Source: Chamaelirium japonicum
Lineage: Eukaryota; Streptophyta; Magnoliopsida; Liliales; Melanthiaceae
DNA: 64,000 nt
Direction of reading: 5' to 3'
NCBI GenBank assembly: GCA_947650365.1
Contig: OX393549.1
Coordinates: 86,118,496 to 86,182,495 of the forward strand
Positions within the stretch are counted from its first letter, which is position 1; each line of letters starts with the position of its first letter. The position numbers and the translations under genes are program-made. A model generated the notes under the pieces. That model did no database searches. It was not told the DNA's origin and worked only from the letters and a program-made list of their open reading frames with translations. This document shows positions 31,697 to 45,120 of the stretch, one piece after another.

Positions 31697-33785
31697 TATT
31701 AGGATTGATGTGTTCTAAGCTTGTAAAACTTTATGTTTTGGTCTAATAAATAAAGATTGATAGTTATTATATGAGATGCATATAGGTGCGTAACATAATT
31801 ACGTGTTCTTTTAAGAATAAAGAGCCATGGTTATATGGTAGTCCACTGAGTTGAAGATTAAGTGGATTGATCCTATATAATCTAAATCAGTTCGCAGCTA
31901 TGATCAGGTTGGTCGCCTCATCATGATAAGCTGTTGGCGATGATAGTTTATGGGAAGTCTTCACCATGGTCATCACCAGGCACAGTGTCTGTGACTGAAC
32001 GGAACTAACACGGTGTATAGATCAGTGAGCAGACACTGGTACACTAAGCCGTGTTTCTGCTTAGGGTAAAACGGTCCTAAACCTTGAGGAACCGTGTTTG
32101 ATGGACTAACCAGTTGCGTGGTGCTTTGGCACACCAATGTGTGAGGATCCGTATGTAGTGATCCAAAACCACGGTGCACTGGGTTACCCAGCTGGCGTTG
32201 CATTAGCGTGTCACTCCTGCTGGCTATCCACACCCCTAAAAGGAGGTGCGTTCCTTGGTGTGACTTACACTGTACCAAACCCAATTATCAGTTTGACTGT
32301 TGACCAGGTTCAATTACTCGACGGGGTAATCAGAGGTACGGTGTATAGGTCAACCTGGAAGGAACTAAGTCATATGATCATTCGAGTCTGACGATAATCT
32401 CCACCACTCGAAGTGAATCATGGCATCAAGTGGAGGGACAGCGGGTTTACCACTACTAAGCGGAGAGCAGGGGTATGATAGAGAATATAGTAAGTCTGGG
32501 TGAATTAGAGTGCAGCCTGCGTCATACTCTGGGTGGCCACACAGGTTAACTCGAGCTCAGAGGATTGATGGTACACTCGGGTAGTGTGTCGATCGAGCTT
32601 AAGTTGGAAGCCATGAACCCCGGTACCTGATGGTTCCACCTTATCAACATTATGTACGGTTCTTGAACCATCTCCTCGGAACACCAAAAGCAGTAAGAGA
32701 AAGAAAAAAGTCTACACTCCGTGTGTGCTTGGCACTAGAGCACAGTAGATGCGTAACTACATACGAGTACTAAGGGGTAAGCCCGAGACTAGTACAGAGG
32801 CGCAGGTAGTAATCCCTAGCCATAAGTGAACTTCGCTGCATAGGTGCGATGCACCGGGGTATGTTGTGAGTTGACTAGTTGACATTACTAGAGGCACCCT
32901 CCGGTGGCCTCAGTTAATAGTAAGGTAACTAGTAAAGATCACTTAAGTAGTGGCCCCTATGTCTCGCACACTAGAAATGGTCAAATTGAGGCATCAGGGC
33001 GTTTTAGTAAAAACTCACTCTGCCGGACCTCACTTGTGGCCGACCCTAGTAGTGAGAGACCATGCTAGGGCCGGCCCTATATTGTAGGGATGAGAATCCC
33101 CCATCAATAGGGCCGGCCATAGAGATAGGGATAGGGTTTTGAATTGGTCAAAACAAGCCCTAAAAGTGGGAAAATGGATAAATACAAGGAGAGATAAAGG
33201 GGTGATTTTGGGGAGATAATTGTGGGAGGTTCTTATCCCCTTAGATCATTATCTAAGGGGGTAGGCCGGCCCTATATAGGGAGCCTTATGGGGCCATCCA
33301 TAAAGTTGCAAAAACCGAACCCCCTCCCTCTACTTTCCCGCTTGCAACTTCGTCTTCCTCACGTGGAGTTTCGTAGAAGGAGAAAGGTCGTTCTTCGGAG
33401 GCACTCAGAGATCTGAGAATGACATTCCATGCATCGTGTAAGATCGGGTGAACAAGAAGGTATCATCTCCATTCATACCATCGACTACTTCGCGAACGAT
33501 TTTCCGTCTCCATCGACAAAGAAGACAATTCTCCGCAGTTAAAAGATCCGCACGAAGGTATAAATAATCTAACACATAGATCTAGCGAGCTTTATGATTT
33601 GAATGCATGCTAGATAATCATTACGCTAGATTACCGTTAGGGTGTTCGATTCACGTGCATATACATGCACACATATATAGATTAGTTTCAATGAAAGTTT
33701 AAATCGTGTAACGTGCACCATGAACGGTCTTTCGACCGCCAAATCGTTTTCGATGCGAGCCTCTACCATGGGATTATTCCCAACA
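31697..33785 (+). repeat. 3' LTR of copia-1 (2089 bp)
   Basis: Starts TATTAGG, an apparent G-to-A change of the canonical TG start, and ends CCCAACA. The whole second half matches the 5' LTR remnant. The expected target duplication to its right is AAGGG (33786-33790); its partner lies outside the window. Confidence 0.9.
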
Positions 33786-34568
33786 AAGGGGAGTATTGTG
33801 CTAACATTTCAAACTTTAGGGTGCGATTTGGAACAAAGTAAACTACACGGTGATTAAGTGTTTTAAGCTAAACATCATTGGGGCAAAGTGTAATTTATCC
33901 TTTTGGAGTTATCTCTCTCTCTCTCTTTCTCTCATGCCCCTCCGTCCCCTCGGGTTAAGTATTTTTAATCTAAACATCAGGGGTAGTGCAATTTATCCTT
34001 TCTTTTGGATGATGTGGCAAACCACGATTGGGCCGTAAGAAACTGCAACAAAGCAATTGGATAACAAATGTTTTTTAAATGGGGGGACCATGGCGGAGAG
34101 AGTGTGTGTGTTCTTGCTGTTGTATTGCTTTCCTGCAATTCCTTATGGCCCAATTGTGGTCTGCCACGTTGTCCAAAAGAAATAGCATAATGGGGACTGC
34201 ATGCATTTTCCCATTATGCTCTTTCTTTTGGACAACGTGGCAGAACACGATTGGGCCGTAAGCAAGTGCAGCAAAGCAATCGGGTAGTAAAGGTGCTCTC
34301 CTAAATAGGGGACTACGGAGAGATATATTCGGTGAGAGAAAAAAGGGAAGAAAGGAAGGGCAACGTGGCATGTTCCGATTGGGCATGAGGTACTTATCTC
34401 TAGTGGAAAAACGTGTGAACAAGAATGCTATTGCCAAACATATCCCCAATTATTTACATAAAACCCCTTAAATATATTTTGTCATATATTTATTTATAAT
34501 CCAGTCCTTAAATCAATTGCTATTTTATAGTGGCATGCTTGTAAATAAGTCGAACATGCTGTAACATG

Positions 34569-34571
<3 letters not shown>
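33786..34571. other. Non-coding stretch with short duplications
   Basis: 33786-33848 matches 40722-40766 in inverted orientation and is related to the roughly 175-bp repeats at 42380-42880, so copia-1 landed in a member of that family. Two diverged direct copies of AGCTAAACATC...GTGTAATTTATCC occur at 33869-33905 and 33970-34005. No gene is seen. Confidence 0.7.
34126..34285. repeat. Inverted repeat with arms of about 75 bp
   Basis: The left arm (34126-34198) and right arm (34210-34285) pair imperfectly, with GTCTGCCACGTTGTCCAAAAG against CTTTTGGACAACGTGGCAGAAC near the centre. A third copy of the arm is at 34004-34062. It resembles a MITE or foldback remnant; no target duplication was identified. 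Confidence 0.65.

Positions 34572-34653
<82 letters not shown>
34572..34653. repeat. (TA)n tract left of inverted-repeat element M1
   Basis: About 82 bases of TA followed by (GA)n to 34668. Confidence 0.95.
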
Positions 34654-34656
<3 letters not shown>

Positions 34657-34668
34657 AGAGAGAGAGAG

Positions 34669-35972
<1,304 letters not shown>

Positions 35973-35993
35973 TATATATATATATATATATAT

Positions 35994-36136
35994 GAGGATA
36001 CTTATATGCAGTCTGCGGTCCGTGCGGTCCGCAGCCGTCCGATGCACTCGCCGTATGCATCGGATGCACGTTGTGGTGCGCCGGACGGCTGCGAACGCGG
36101 GCCGCACGAATCGTAGACCACACCTAAGCATCCCCC

Positions 36137-36138
<2 letters not shown>
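35994..36138. mobile_element. M3: GC-rich hairpin element between (TA)n tracts
   Basis: The left end GAGGATACTTATATGCAG and the right end (complement GGGGGGGATGCTTAGG) frame inverted arms around GCAGCCGTCCGATGCA / TGCATCGGATGCACG. Flanked by (TA)n at 35973-35993 and 36139-36225. Related arms occur in M5, M6 and at 39888. Confidence 0.75.

Positions 36139-36225
<87 letters not shown>
36139..36225. repeat. (TA)n tract between M3 and M4
   Basis: About 87 bases of TA. Confidence 0.95.
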
Positions 36226-36227
<2 letters not shown>

Positions 36228-36398
36228 AATACTACAGTGAGCTATGAGCTACGGAAGGAGAAAATGAGCTACGATCATTTTGACCACTCTAGAAGTTTTG
36301 CAATTTCATGAAAATTGGTGGGTGTGTTGTCCATGGTAACATGATCATCCTCACTAATTTTCAAGGAATTCCAAAACTTCTAGGGTGGTCAAATCTTA
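36226..36398. mobile_element. M4: one arm of an M2-type element
   Basis: GGAATACTACAGTGAGC onwards matches the M2 arm for about 170 bp, then stops at TGGTCAAA where copia-3 gag sequence begins. The second arm is missing, so the element or its target was truncated here. Confidence 0.75.
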
Positions 36399-36702
36399 AA
36401 CATTTCCTTTAAGTAGGACATCATGTCAGAAGCGAAGGACATGTTTTTGACTTGATTCTAAAGGATGGCCTTCAAGGAGGCCACAATGTAGCAGTTGCAC
36501 ATCTCATCAGCTTCTTGCTAGGCTTTTCATTCCTTTATCTAGGCCTTAATAGCACTTGGTCTCGGCATGGTTGGTTGATGGGTACTTAGGGCAATTAATG
36601 TTGCCAACTCTGAGGAAGAGCATCAGGTTACGCTTCCAATCCTTGTAGTTTGGTCCTGTTAATATGTTATCATTTAGGATATAGGAAAGGGGGTCGAGCA
36701 TC
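36399..36702 (-). pseudogene. Gag N-terminal fragment of copia-3
   Basis: Minus-strand translation gives LDPLSYILNDNILTGPNYKD and WKRNL, aligning with the N-termini of copia-1 and copia-2 gag. The 3' side (left) is cut by the M4 junction, and stops are present. Confidence 0.8.
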
Positions 36703-37850
36703 AAGTTATGCTTTTAGTCCTCGTAGTTTGGTCCCACTAGCATAACACCTCATTCATGATTTGATTCTTAATTTCATAGTATATCTCATCTCATTACAGG
36801 TTTCGATGCTGGCCTATTAGAGACATCTGACAATCTCCGTCAGACCTTAACCTAATGGCGACATAGCCAAATCGTGCTGAATTCTTACTACCATCAAACG
36901 TTAACTAAGAATGGGTATCACTTAGTGAAATCCTAACCTAATATGGTCGCTTGGACAATGTAAGAAAAATAGCATCCCACTAGGGTTAATATACTATATA
37001 TAGGGTCATTAGTCACCTCCTACCAAATCTAACACTGTGTCTATTCTCGATACACAATACTCGGTTACTTGATTTGCCACGAGGACAGGTACCACCTTTT
37101 CTATTAGATAGCCATCGGATTCGCACGTGTTAGAAACGTATAAAGACATCAATGATCCTATAAACTAAGTAATAACCCTAAGCCTGATCTAGAGAGAGAG
37201 ACTCACAAGCATAAACTGGTAAATTAATTATCTTCGGAGTTCTCTAAACACAAAGTAAAGAGCATAACATAAAAACAATCCAAACTGAATCAAGTTTAGG
37301 GTTCGACCCCTAAACCTGAATAGCCTAACCAAGATATCATGTTTTCCCATTTTGCATGATCTTCTGATGATGATCCCGATCAATGCCAACGTGCACGCTT
37401 TCATCGGGTCTCCATACTTCATGGTACCGCTTGTCCAAGTAGTGGATGTAGCATCCTGGATCGCTTATCTTCTTATTTCTGTGATCGAAAAACTAACACG
37501 CTCCAAGCAAGTGCTTGTCGTGTATAATTTTTATAGAAAGAACAAAGAAACAATCTTACAAACATAGTCAGGGAACCGAGGGTGGTCAACCTCCACCCTC
37601 GCCCATCTAAGACCTTATAATCTACAAGCACAATAATAATCAATGCATTATAATAAACCCGGGGTCACTCTTCAGAGGCATGCAATCACATATTATTATT
37701 TAGTGCAACACCTGTAACGAATTGATACATAACATAATCCATATGCATGATCTATATTGAACCCCGGCAAAAACTTATGCTATCATACATTTATATGATG
37801 TTTCACGAATTCGTGCATGAAACATACACCAAAGTGTGCTTGATATCAAT

Positions 37851-39642
37851 TGTTGGATTTTAATTCTTACACCAAAGTCGTAGTGGAAGAAAAAGCATAG
37901 ATCCAAAGATCGGGTGATGTATGTTTCATCATGATCTATTCTACAAAATAATATATATACAAATCTATAAACCTAGCATATGTGCGGACACCCTAGAGAC
38001 ATACTACGATCTATGAAGAATCTACATGCATGCATCTAGTTAAGTATTTAGAATCATCATACCTTCCGGATCTTTAATCTGAGGAGATCGAAATAATGGT
38101 TGATAATAAGCCACACGTAAACTGAGAGGGATGCTATCAGATTCATCTGTCCTTTACGAAGGAAGGAACCCACAGTGTCCTATCTCTGAGTGCAAGGACG
38201 ACATGTCGACAGAGGATTGCACGCATCAAAGACGATAGCGAGCTGTGAGATCTCCTCTTTTTTCTTTCTCTCTTCTTCCATCTTTTTCCTTCCTCCTTCT
38301 TCTTCCTTCTTCCACTTTCTTTCTTGGCTGAAACCACAAAGAGGGAAAGGGAGAGGGGGGTCAATTTTTCAAAGAGAGAGGAGAGCTAGGGCCGATCTCT
38401 CTTCTTTTCCTCTTATAGAGTCGGCCCCCTACTTGTATACATAAGCTAGGGCCATCCCCCTTAGAGATAGGGATGAGGGGGAGGTCGGTTAGGGCTTCCC
38501 GGCCCTTTATCTTTCATGATATCTTGGAGAAAAATGCCCTCATGAAGGGGAGCACTATAAGAGAGATAGAGTGAGGTGCGCTACTCAGAATCAAGTTCCG
38601 TCAGTGCTTATGAGCTCCTAGAAATATTTTGCTCATTTTAAAATCTATATTTAATATATTCTGAGCCATATTTTAGTATTTACCAAAATACTCATATGAC
38701 CCATTAACACATGTGAATTAGGTTCTTAGACTTTGGGCTTGTACTCTATCGTGCCACTTAATATCTAACATATCCAATCGGGTCGGAGAAAAATTCTTAT
38801 ACACAACGACAGGGTGAAACCTTCAGGGTTCAGGATCTCTAGCTCCAACCGAATCTCTGATTAACTATTCTGGTGACACACCGAAAGTTTCACTAATCAG
38901 TCCTAATTTGATTAACCTGCGTAGTCACCCAGAGTGCGACGCGAGTTGAACACTGATAATCCTAAACTTATATTACTCCCTTGTAACCCTGTTATTTACC
39001 ATACTTTGATAATCTTTAGTTCCTCTTATTATTGGTGCCATAATTCGACTCAGGCGGTGGGGAGTACCGTCAGAACCTGATCGATTGTTTAACAAAGATT
39101 TGATGACTTTTCATCTATAATACCACATATTTTCTGGTACTATGCCTAGCATCTGCAACATTGTCAGTCATACTGATAACCACTAGGCCTGGATTAATTA
39201 TGTAAATAAATTGACTCATCAAAACACACCCATCCAACTTTGGATAACCTATAGGGGTTGTATGTTACTCTGGCGCCAACCGAGTAACCCAATGTACTGT
39301 TGTATTGGAGTATAGAAGGTCCGCACACATTGGCACATCAAAGCACCACACAATCGGTTGGCTCAGTGTGCATGGTCCCTCAGGGTTGAGGACATATTAT
39401 AAGATTCAATAAGTTTGCTTCTCTTTCTCGATTTACACATTTCATACTGATTTAGAAGCATGTCAACAGGCATACGGATTAAATAACATATTCAATCATT
39501 CACAATTTATTTTTTATTTACTATAATATCATGTTAGATATCTTATAACTGGTTATTGAATTTAAACTATACATATTTGAAGATTTAATATATTTTAAAT
39601 AGCTTATTTAGAGCCATAATTCAAACCTACAAAGCCACAACA
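37851..39642 (-). repeat. 5' LTR of copia-3 (right boundary approximate)
   Basis: The first 1.3 kb matches the copia-2 LTR (GTGCGGACACCCTAGAG, the pyrimidine-rich stretch, GGTGCGCTACTC, GGTGACACACCG). After about 39190 similarity fades, so the end is uncertain. Confidence 0.65.
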
Positions 39643-39723
39643 TTTGTGTTATTGTAACAATGATCTATCTAATCTATCTATTGTGTTAGGATTCATTTTC
39701 TTAGTCCAGTTATACATGTTTTG

Positions 39724-40032
<309 letters not shown>

Positions 40033-40049
40033 AAAACACCCACAGCTTA

Positions 40050-40365
40050 CACAACAAGAAAGTAGTTTATTGCCGACGGTAATATTAATTACCGTCAGTA
40101 AAAATAAATTAATACTGACGGATATATATAAGTCCGTCGGTATAATATATTTTATATTTTACCATTTTTTTTTGTTTATTTTTACCGACGGTAACTATAT
40201 GTCCGTCAGTATAACTAATATTACCGACGGTATAGATGTATTCCGTCGGTAATATTAATATATAAATTTTATTTTTTTTACCATTTTAATTACCGAAAGG
40301 AAAATAATATCCATCGGTATAATACTACTTTTTACCGACGGAATATATACGGTCCGTCGGTAAAA
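40050..40365. mobile_element. CACTA-like terminus with subterminal repeats
   Basis: CACAACAAGAAAG at 40050 resembles the CACTACAAGAAA end of plant CACTA transposons. It is followed by about a dozen alternating copies of TACCGACGGT and TCCGTCGGTA (40072-40365), the typical subterminal repeats bound by the transposase. A matching but more degenerate cluster lies at 59929-60170. No transposase ORF is found between them. Confidence 0.65.
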
Positions 40366-42379
40366 ACCATGTGATTTTTTTTAACCCCCTTTTCTTTTTT
40401 GATCTAAATACCCCCCCTCCCCGGCCTCCCTCCCCTCTCTCTCTCTATCTAATTCCCCCCCCCCCCCCCCTCCTCGGCCTTCCTCCCCTCTCTCGCATGC
40501 CTCCGGCCAGCCACCCCTCCCCTCCCTTGCGCCTCCGGCCACCCCTCCCCTTTCTCGTGCCTTCGGTCACCCCTTCCCTCCCCTTCTATACGCCACCGAC
40601 CAGCGACGCTGCTCGACGTCCCCTCCACCGGCGCCACTATTCCTCCTCCTCCTTGAGGCCTCCCTCTCTATCTCCGGTGAGCTCCTCCCCCTCCTCCCTC
40701 TCCCCCTTAGTTTATTTTGTTCCAAATCGCATCCTAAAGTTTGAAATGTTAGCACAATACTCCTTTTGTCATCTACTTAATTCCCTCATTTGGTAATTTT
40801 TATCTTATCAAAACTGAATTGAATGGGGGCAAAATATAGGTTTTAGACTAGGGTTAAGAAGTTTTTAGCACAATACCCATTTATATTGTTCTAAACTAGA
40901 ATTCTACTAGTAAGAAACTTTGCAATATCCGAATGAACTTAATGCACGCCACTTAGCACAGAAAACAGCACACCCGTCCGAAGAAATGTGCAATCTGGAG
41001 TGATTAAGATTCACTCATCTAAGTGTGATTCACTTGTTAAAGAGAGAGATAGAGATCGACAATGCTATTGATTTTTCTAATTAACATCAAATGACTATTA
41101 AATACCATTGAATGTATATTTATCATATAGTAGGTTTTTAATAGGATTTATGAGGAGAGCCATGTTCACACAAGAGAGATTTTGGCTCTTCAAAAATGGT
41201 CTACGTGTCACAACAAGGGAGAGAGGACTCCATTTTAGTATTATACACATCTTCCATAGTGTGTGGGCAGCTTTTACTCAAACTGTGTGAGTATAGCATC
41301 ACTCTTATAAATTGAGTAAGTTTCCTCATAAGTGTTTTACTTGTAAACTATTGAATAATTCGAGATTGGTTTCTACATTGACCTTGGCATCATCATAAAT
41401 CAATTTTATTAGACTCTCGAGCAATGCCCGAGAAATGGGGAAAGTTGGGGGAGAAACCCCGCTTCGTCACAACCCCCATCATCATTGATGTTTCCTCTAG
41501 TGGATCGTTACTTGGCCAAAAAATTGGGGAAGAGCAAAAAAAAAATCCGCCACTGTCGACCTCGTCCATCACTCATGTATATAATTATTGGTCTCCTCCT
41601 ATTACACCATTGCCTCCTTTTGTCGTCGATGAAAATAAGATGCGCCTTCGTCACACTGTTGCATCCATGGACCATTGCAACCGTCAACCACTGCTCGCCC
41701 CATCTATAAAAAAACACCGTCATCAATACTTGCATCCACCATGTCATATTGATTGTCATCGTCTTCCACTACTTATCGTTGCCCCCTGTTATTATGCTAG
41801 TGCATGCCCGTGCCTGTTGGCACTGCAGCGGGCCGCCTTTGGCGGCAACACATCTATCGGCACTGCAGCAAGCCGTCTTCGGCGGCAACACACCTGAACG
41901 CCTTCGATAGCAAAACACTTTCGACGACAACACCGGTATTCATAGGGACACTCATTTCTTTACCCGTGCCGATTGGCACGAAGCGGGCGCCTTCGGCGCC
42001 ACCAACTCCCCCTCCCCCTATAATCGATCAATCACAGATGTCTCTATTCGAACAGATTCCTCGAGATCGACCTGATGGTTTGGGGCAACCGAAATTTCAA
42101 TAGGCGGATTTATAACCGTTGATGCGAACAAAGATCACGGAATGAACGGTCAAGTTTAGTACAGTTTAAATGGGCCGGGATTTTAGGGGTTTAGTACAGT
42201 TTAAATGGGTCGGGATTTGAAACCAAGGGGAGGGAGTAGGTTGACGGGGAAATAGAGATCGTGCGTTGATTTTTGAACGAATGGCTAGATCTATTATGTT
42301 CATTTTTGTCCAATCAGCTTATCCTAGTCAGCTTCTGTTTTATCTAGTCAGTACAAAACCGACGTGCCATGTTATATAG
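40366..42379. other. Non-coding region inside the putative CACTA element
   Basis: 40380-40720 is C/T-rich with CTCCGGCC runs. 40722-40900 is a diverged copy of the 175-bp repeat. 41800-42010 holds GC-rich palindromes (CCGTGCCGATTGGCACG, GGCGCCTTCGGCGCC) related to 62080-62130 and 63180-63250. 42145-42225 is a short direct duplication (GTTTAGTACAGTTTAAATGG). Open frames here lack recognisable motifs. Confidence 0.6.
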
Positions 42380-42880
42380 ATTGCTCCCTAAAGTTTGAAA
42401 TGTTAGCACAATACCCCGTTTAGTCAACTACTTAATTCCCTCATTTGATAATTTTTATCTGATCAAAACTAAATTGAATGGGGGCAAAATATAGTTTTTA
42501 GACTATAGGGGGTTAAGTAGGTTTTAATACAATACCCATTTATATTTTCTAAATCGCTCCCTAAAGTTTGAAATGTTAGCACAATAACCCGTTTAGTCAA
42601 CTACTTAATTCCCTCATTTGATAATTTTTATCTGATCAAAACTGAATTGAATGGGGGCAAAATATAGTTTTTAGACTATAGGGGGGTTAAGTAGGTTTTA
42701 GCACAATACCCATTTATATTCTTCTAAATCGCTCCCTAAAGTTTGAAATGTTAGCACAATACCTCGTTTAGTCAACTACTTAATTCCCTCATCTGGTAAT
42801 TTTTATCTGATCAAAACTGAATGGAATGAGTGGCAAAATGTAGTTTTTAGATTATAGAGGGGTTAAGTGTTTTTGAGCTA
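42380..42880. repeat. Three tandem copies of a 173-175 bp repeat
   Basis: The core AAGTTTGAAATGTTAGCACA starts at 42391, 42564 and 42739. Further copies are at 40738 and, inverted, at 33797. The copies are about 90 percent alike by eye. Confidence 0.9.
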
Positions 42881-42901
42881 AACTTTGTGAACAAACCCGA
42901 T

Positions 42902-43575
42902 AAGGGATTGTTCAATCACTAATTGAGCATAGCCTAGTCTGAAGTTTAGGCTCGTGAACAAGCTCAAGCCGATCAAAGCTCGGTTTAGGCTTGTTTAATA
43001 AATGAGCCAAGCTTAAGTAGACCAAAGCTCGACTCGTTTCATATTACGAACATGCTTGTTTAGGGCTTGTGAGCAAAGCTCATGAACAAACTTGATAGGC
43101 TCATAAAGGGCTCATGAATAGGCTCATAAATGACTTGAATAAGCCTAACATATATCCTAGTATGAAGTTTAGGCTCATGAACAAGCTCGATAAAGAACTG
43201 TTCAATCACTAATTGAGCATAGCCTAGTCTGAAGTTTAGGCTCGTGAACAAGCTCAAGCCGACCAAAGCTCGGTTTAGGCTCGTTTAATAAACGAGCCAA
43301 GCTTAAGCAGACCAAAGCTCAGCTCGTTTGGGCTCGCGAACATGCTTGTTTAGGGCTTGTGAGCAAAGCTCCTGAACAAACTTGATAGGCTTATAAAGGG
43401 CTTGTGAATAGGCTCATAAATGACTTGAATAAGCCTAACATATATCATAGTATAAAGTTTAGGCTCATGAACAAGCTCGATAAGGGACTGTTCAATCAAT
43501 AATTGAGCATAGCCTAGTCTGAAGTTTAGGCTCGTGAACAAGCTCAAGCCGACCAAAGCTTGGTTCAGCTTTAAC
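42902..43575. repeat. Tandem 290-bp repeat, about 2.3 copies
   Basis: TTCAATCACTAATTGAGCAT starts at 42911, 43201 and (one mismatch) 43491. Units are rich in GGCTCGTGAACAAGCTC-type AGCTC motifs common in plant intergenic DNA. Confidence 0.9.
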
Positions 43576-43670
43576 CCCCCATATATGAGATGCAGTGTGA
43601 TGCTAAAAAAAAAAACTAGTGTATACTTACTATGAAATCCTAATATCAATCATTTAAGTCATTTTAGGTT

Positions 43671-45120
43671 CTAATTAGAACTTGCTCGCAAGTCCAAAAT
43701 ACAAAAAAACATCTAAGTCTGAATTGTTGGATGCTGATCCGATGACGATCCGACCGAATCCAAACCAATTTCAAATCTGAAACACGCTAACTTATGATTT
43801 TTCAACGCTTAGACTCTAAATTTGTCAATCAGAGGCGAAATTGTTAAAATATTTAATTAGAACTTGCTCGCAAGTTCGAAATACAAAAAATATCCAAGTA
43901 CAAATTATCGGATGCCGATCCGATGACGATCCGATCGAATCCAAACCAATTTCAAATCCGAAACATGCTAACTTATGATTTTTCAACGCTTAGACTAAAA
44001 ATTTATCAATCGGAGGTGAAATTGTTAAAATATCTAATTAGAACTTGATCGCAAGTCTGAAATATGAAAAATATCTAAGTACGAATTTTCGGATGCCGAT
44101 CCGATCGAATCCAAACCAGGTTCAAATCCGAAACACGCTAACTTATGATTTTTCAACGCGTAAACTCTAAATTTGTCAATCGGATGCGAAATTGTTAAAA
44201 TATCTAATTAGAATTTGCTCGCAAGTTCGAAATACGAAAAAACATCCAAGTCTAAAATATCGGATGCGATCCGATGATGATTCGATCAAATCCAAACCAA
44301 TTTCAAATCCGAAACATGCTAACTTATGATTTTTCAACGCGTAGACTCTAAATTTGTCAATCGGAGGTGAAATTATTAAAATATCTAATTAGAACTTGCT
44401 CGTAAGTCCGAAATATGAAAAAACATCCAAGTCTGAATTGTCGGATGCCGATTCGATGATGATTCAACCGAATCCAAACCAATTTCAAATCCGAAACACG
44501 CTAACTTATGATTTTTCAACATATAGACTCTAAATTTGTCAATCGGAGGTGAAATTATTAAAATATCTAATTAGAACTTGCTCGCAAGGCTGAAATACGA
44601 AAAATATCCAAGTGTGAATTGTCGGATGTCAATCCGATGATGATTCGATCGAATCAAAACCAATTTCAAATCTGAAACACGCTAACTTATGATTTTTCAA
44701 CACGTAGACTCTAAATTTTTCAATAGGAGGTGAAATTATTAAAATATCTAATTAGAACTTGCTCGCAAGTCCGAAATGCAAAAAAAACATCCAAGTCTGA
44801 ATTGTCGAATGCCTTTCCGATGATGATATGACCGAATCCAAACCAATTTCAAATCCGAAACACGCTAACTTATTATTTTTCAACGCTTAGGCTCTAAATT
44901 TGTTAATCGGAAGTGAAAATATTAAAATATCTAATTAGAATTTGCTTGCAAGTCCAAAATACGAAAAATATCAAAGTACGAATTGTTGGATGCCGATCCG
45001 ATGATGATCCGATCGAATCCAAACCAATTTTAAATCTGAAACACGCTAACTTATGATTTTTCAACGCGTAGACTATAAATTTGTCAATCGAAGGTGAAAT
45101 TGTTAAAATATCCAATTAGA
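43671..45120. repeat. Satellite-like tandem array, about 181-bp monomers (left part)
   Basis: The landmark CTTGCTCGCAAG (or close variant) begins at 43681, 43863, 44044, 44214, 44395, 44577, 44758 and 44941. Spacing is 180-183 bp except one 170-bp monomer lacking part of CCGATGACGATCCGA. The array continues at 59290 beyond the inserted solo LTR; together there are about ten monomers. Confidence 0.93.

Larger units (their letters stand above)
24413..33785 (+). mobile_element. Ty1/copia LTR retrotransposon copia-1 (decayed, 5' LTR truncated by nested insertion)
   Basis: Order on the + strand: 5' LTR remnant (24413-25902), tRNA-Met PBS, 1.8-kb leader, gag, protease, integrase, RT, RNase H, 3' LTR (31697-33785). 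Integrase before RT defines Ty1/copia. The first 633 bp of the 5' LTR lie beyond the chromovirus, left of the window. Coding regions have many stops, so the copy is dead. Copia-2 at 49521-58893 and copia-3 at 36399-39642 are relatives with similar leader and gag. I did not assign a named lineage. Confidence 0.92.
36399..39642 (-). mobile_element. Copia-3: truncated Ty1/copia (5' LTR, leader, start of gag)
   Basis: Read on the minus strand: LTR (37851-39642), degenerate PBS (37841-37848, TGATATCA for TGGTATCA), leader (about 36703-37840), and the first part of gag (36399-36702), then an abrupt junction with M4. It is similar to copia-2 in LTR start TGTTGGA, leader and gag. The right LTR boundary at CACAACA (39642) is inferred from the copia-2 LTR length. 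No RT or 3' LTR remains. Confidence 0.75.

Noticed and set aside
40371..40796. Pro/Ser-rich 141-codon frame.
   Set aside because: C-runs and CT-rich sequence; likely untranslated DNA near a transposon end.
41424..41897. A 157-codon frame between the CACTA-like end and the tandem arrays.
   Set aside because: No recognisable motif, biased composition, GC-rich palindromes at its end and no homolog in the window; not supportable as a gene.
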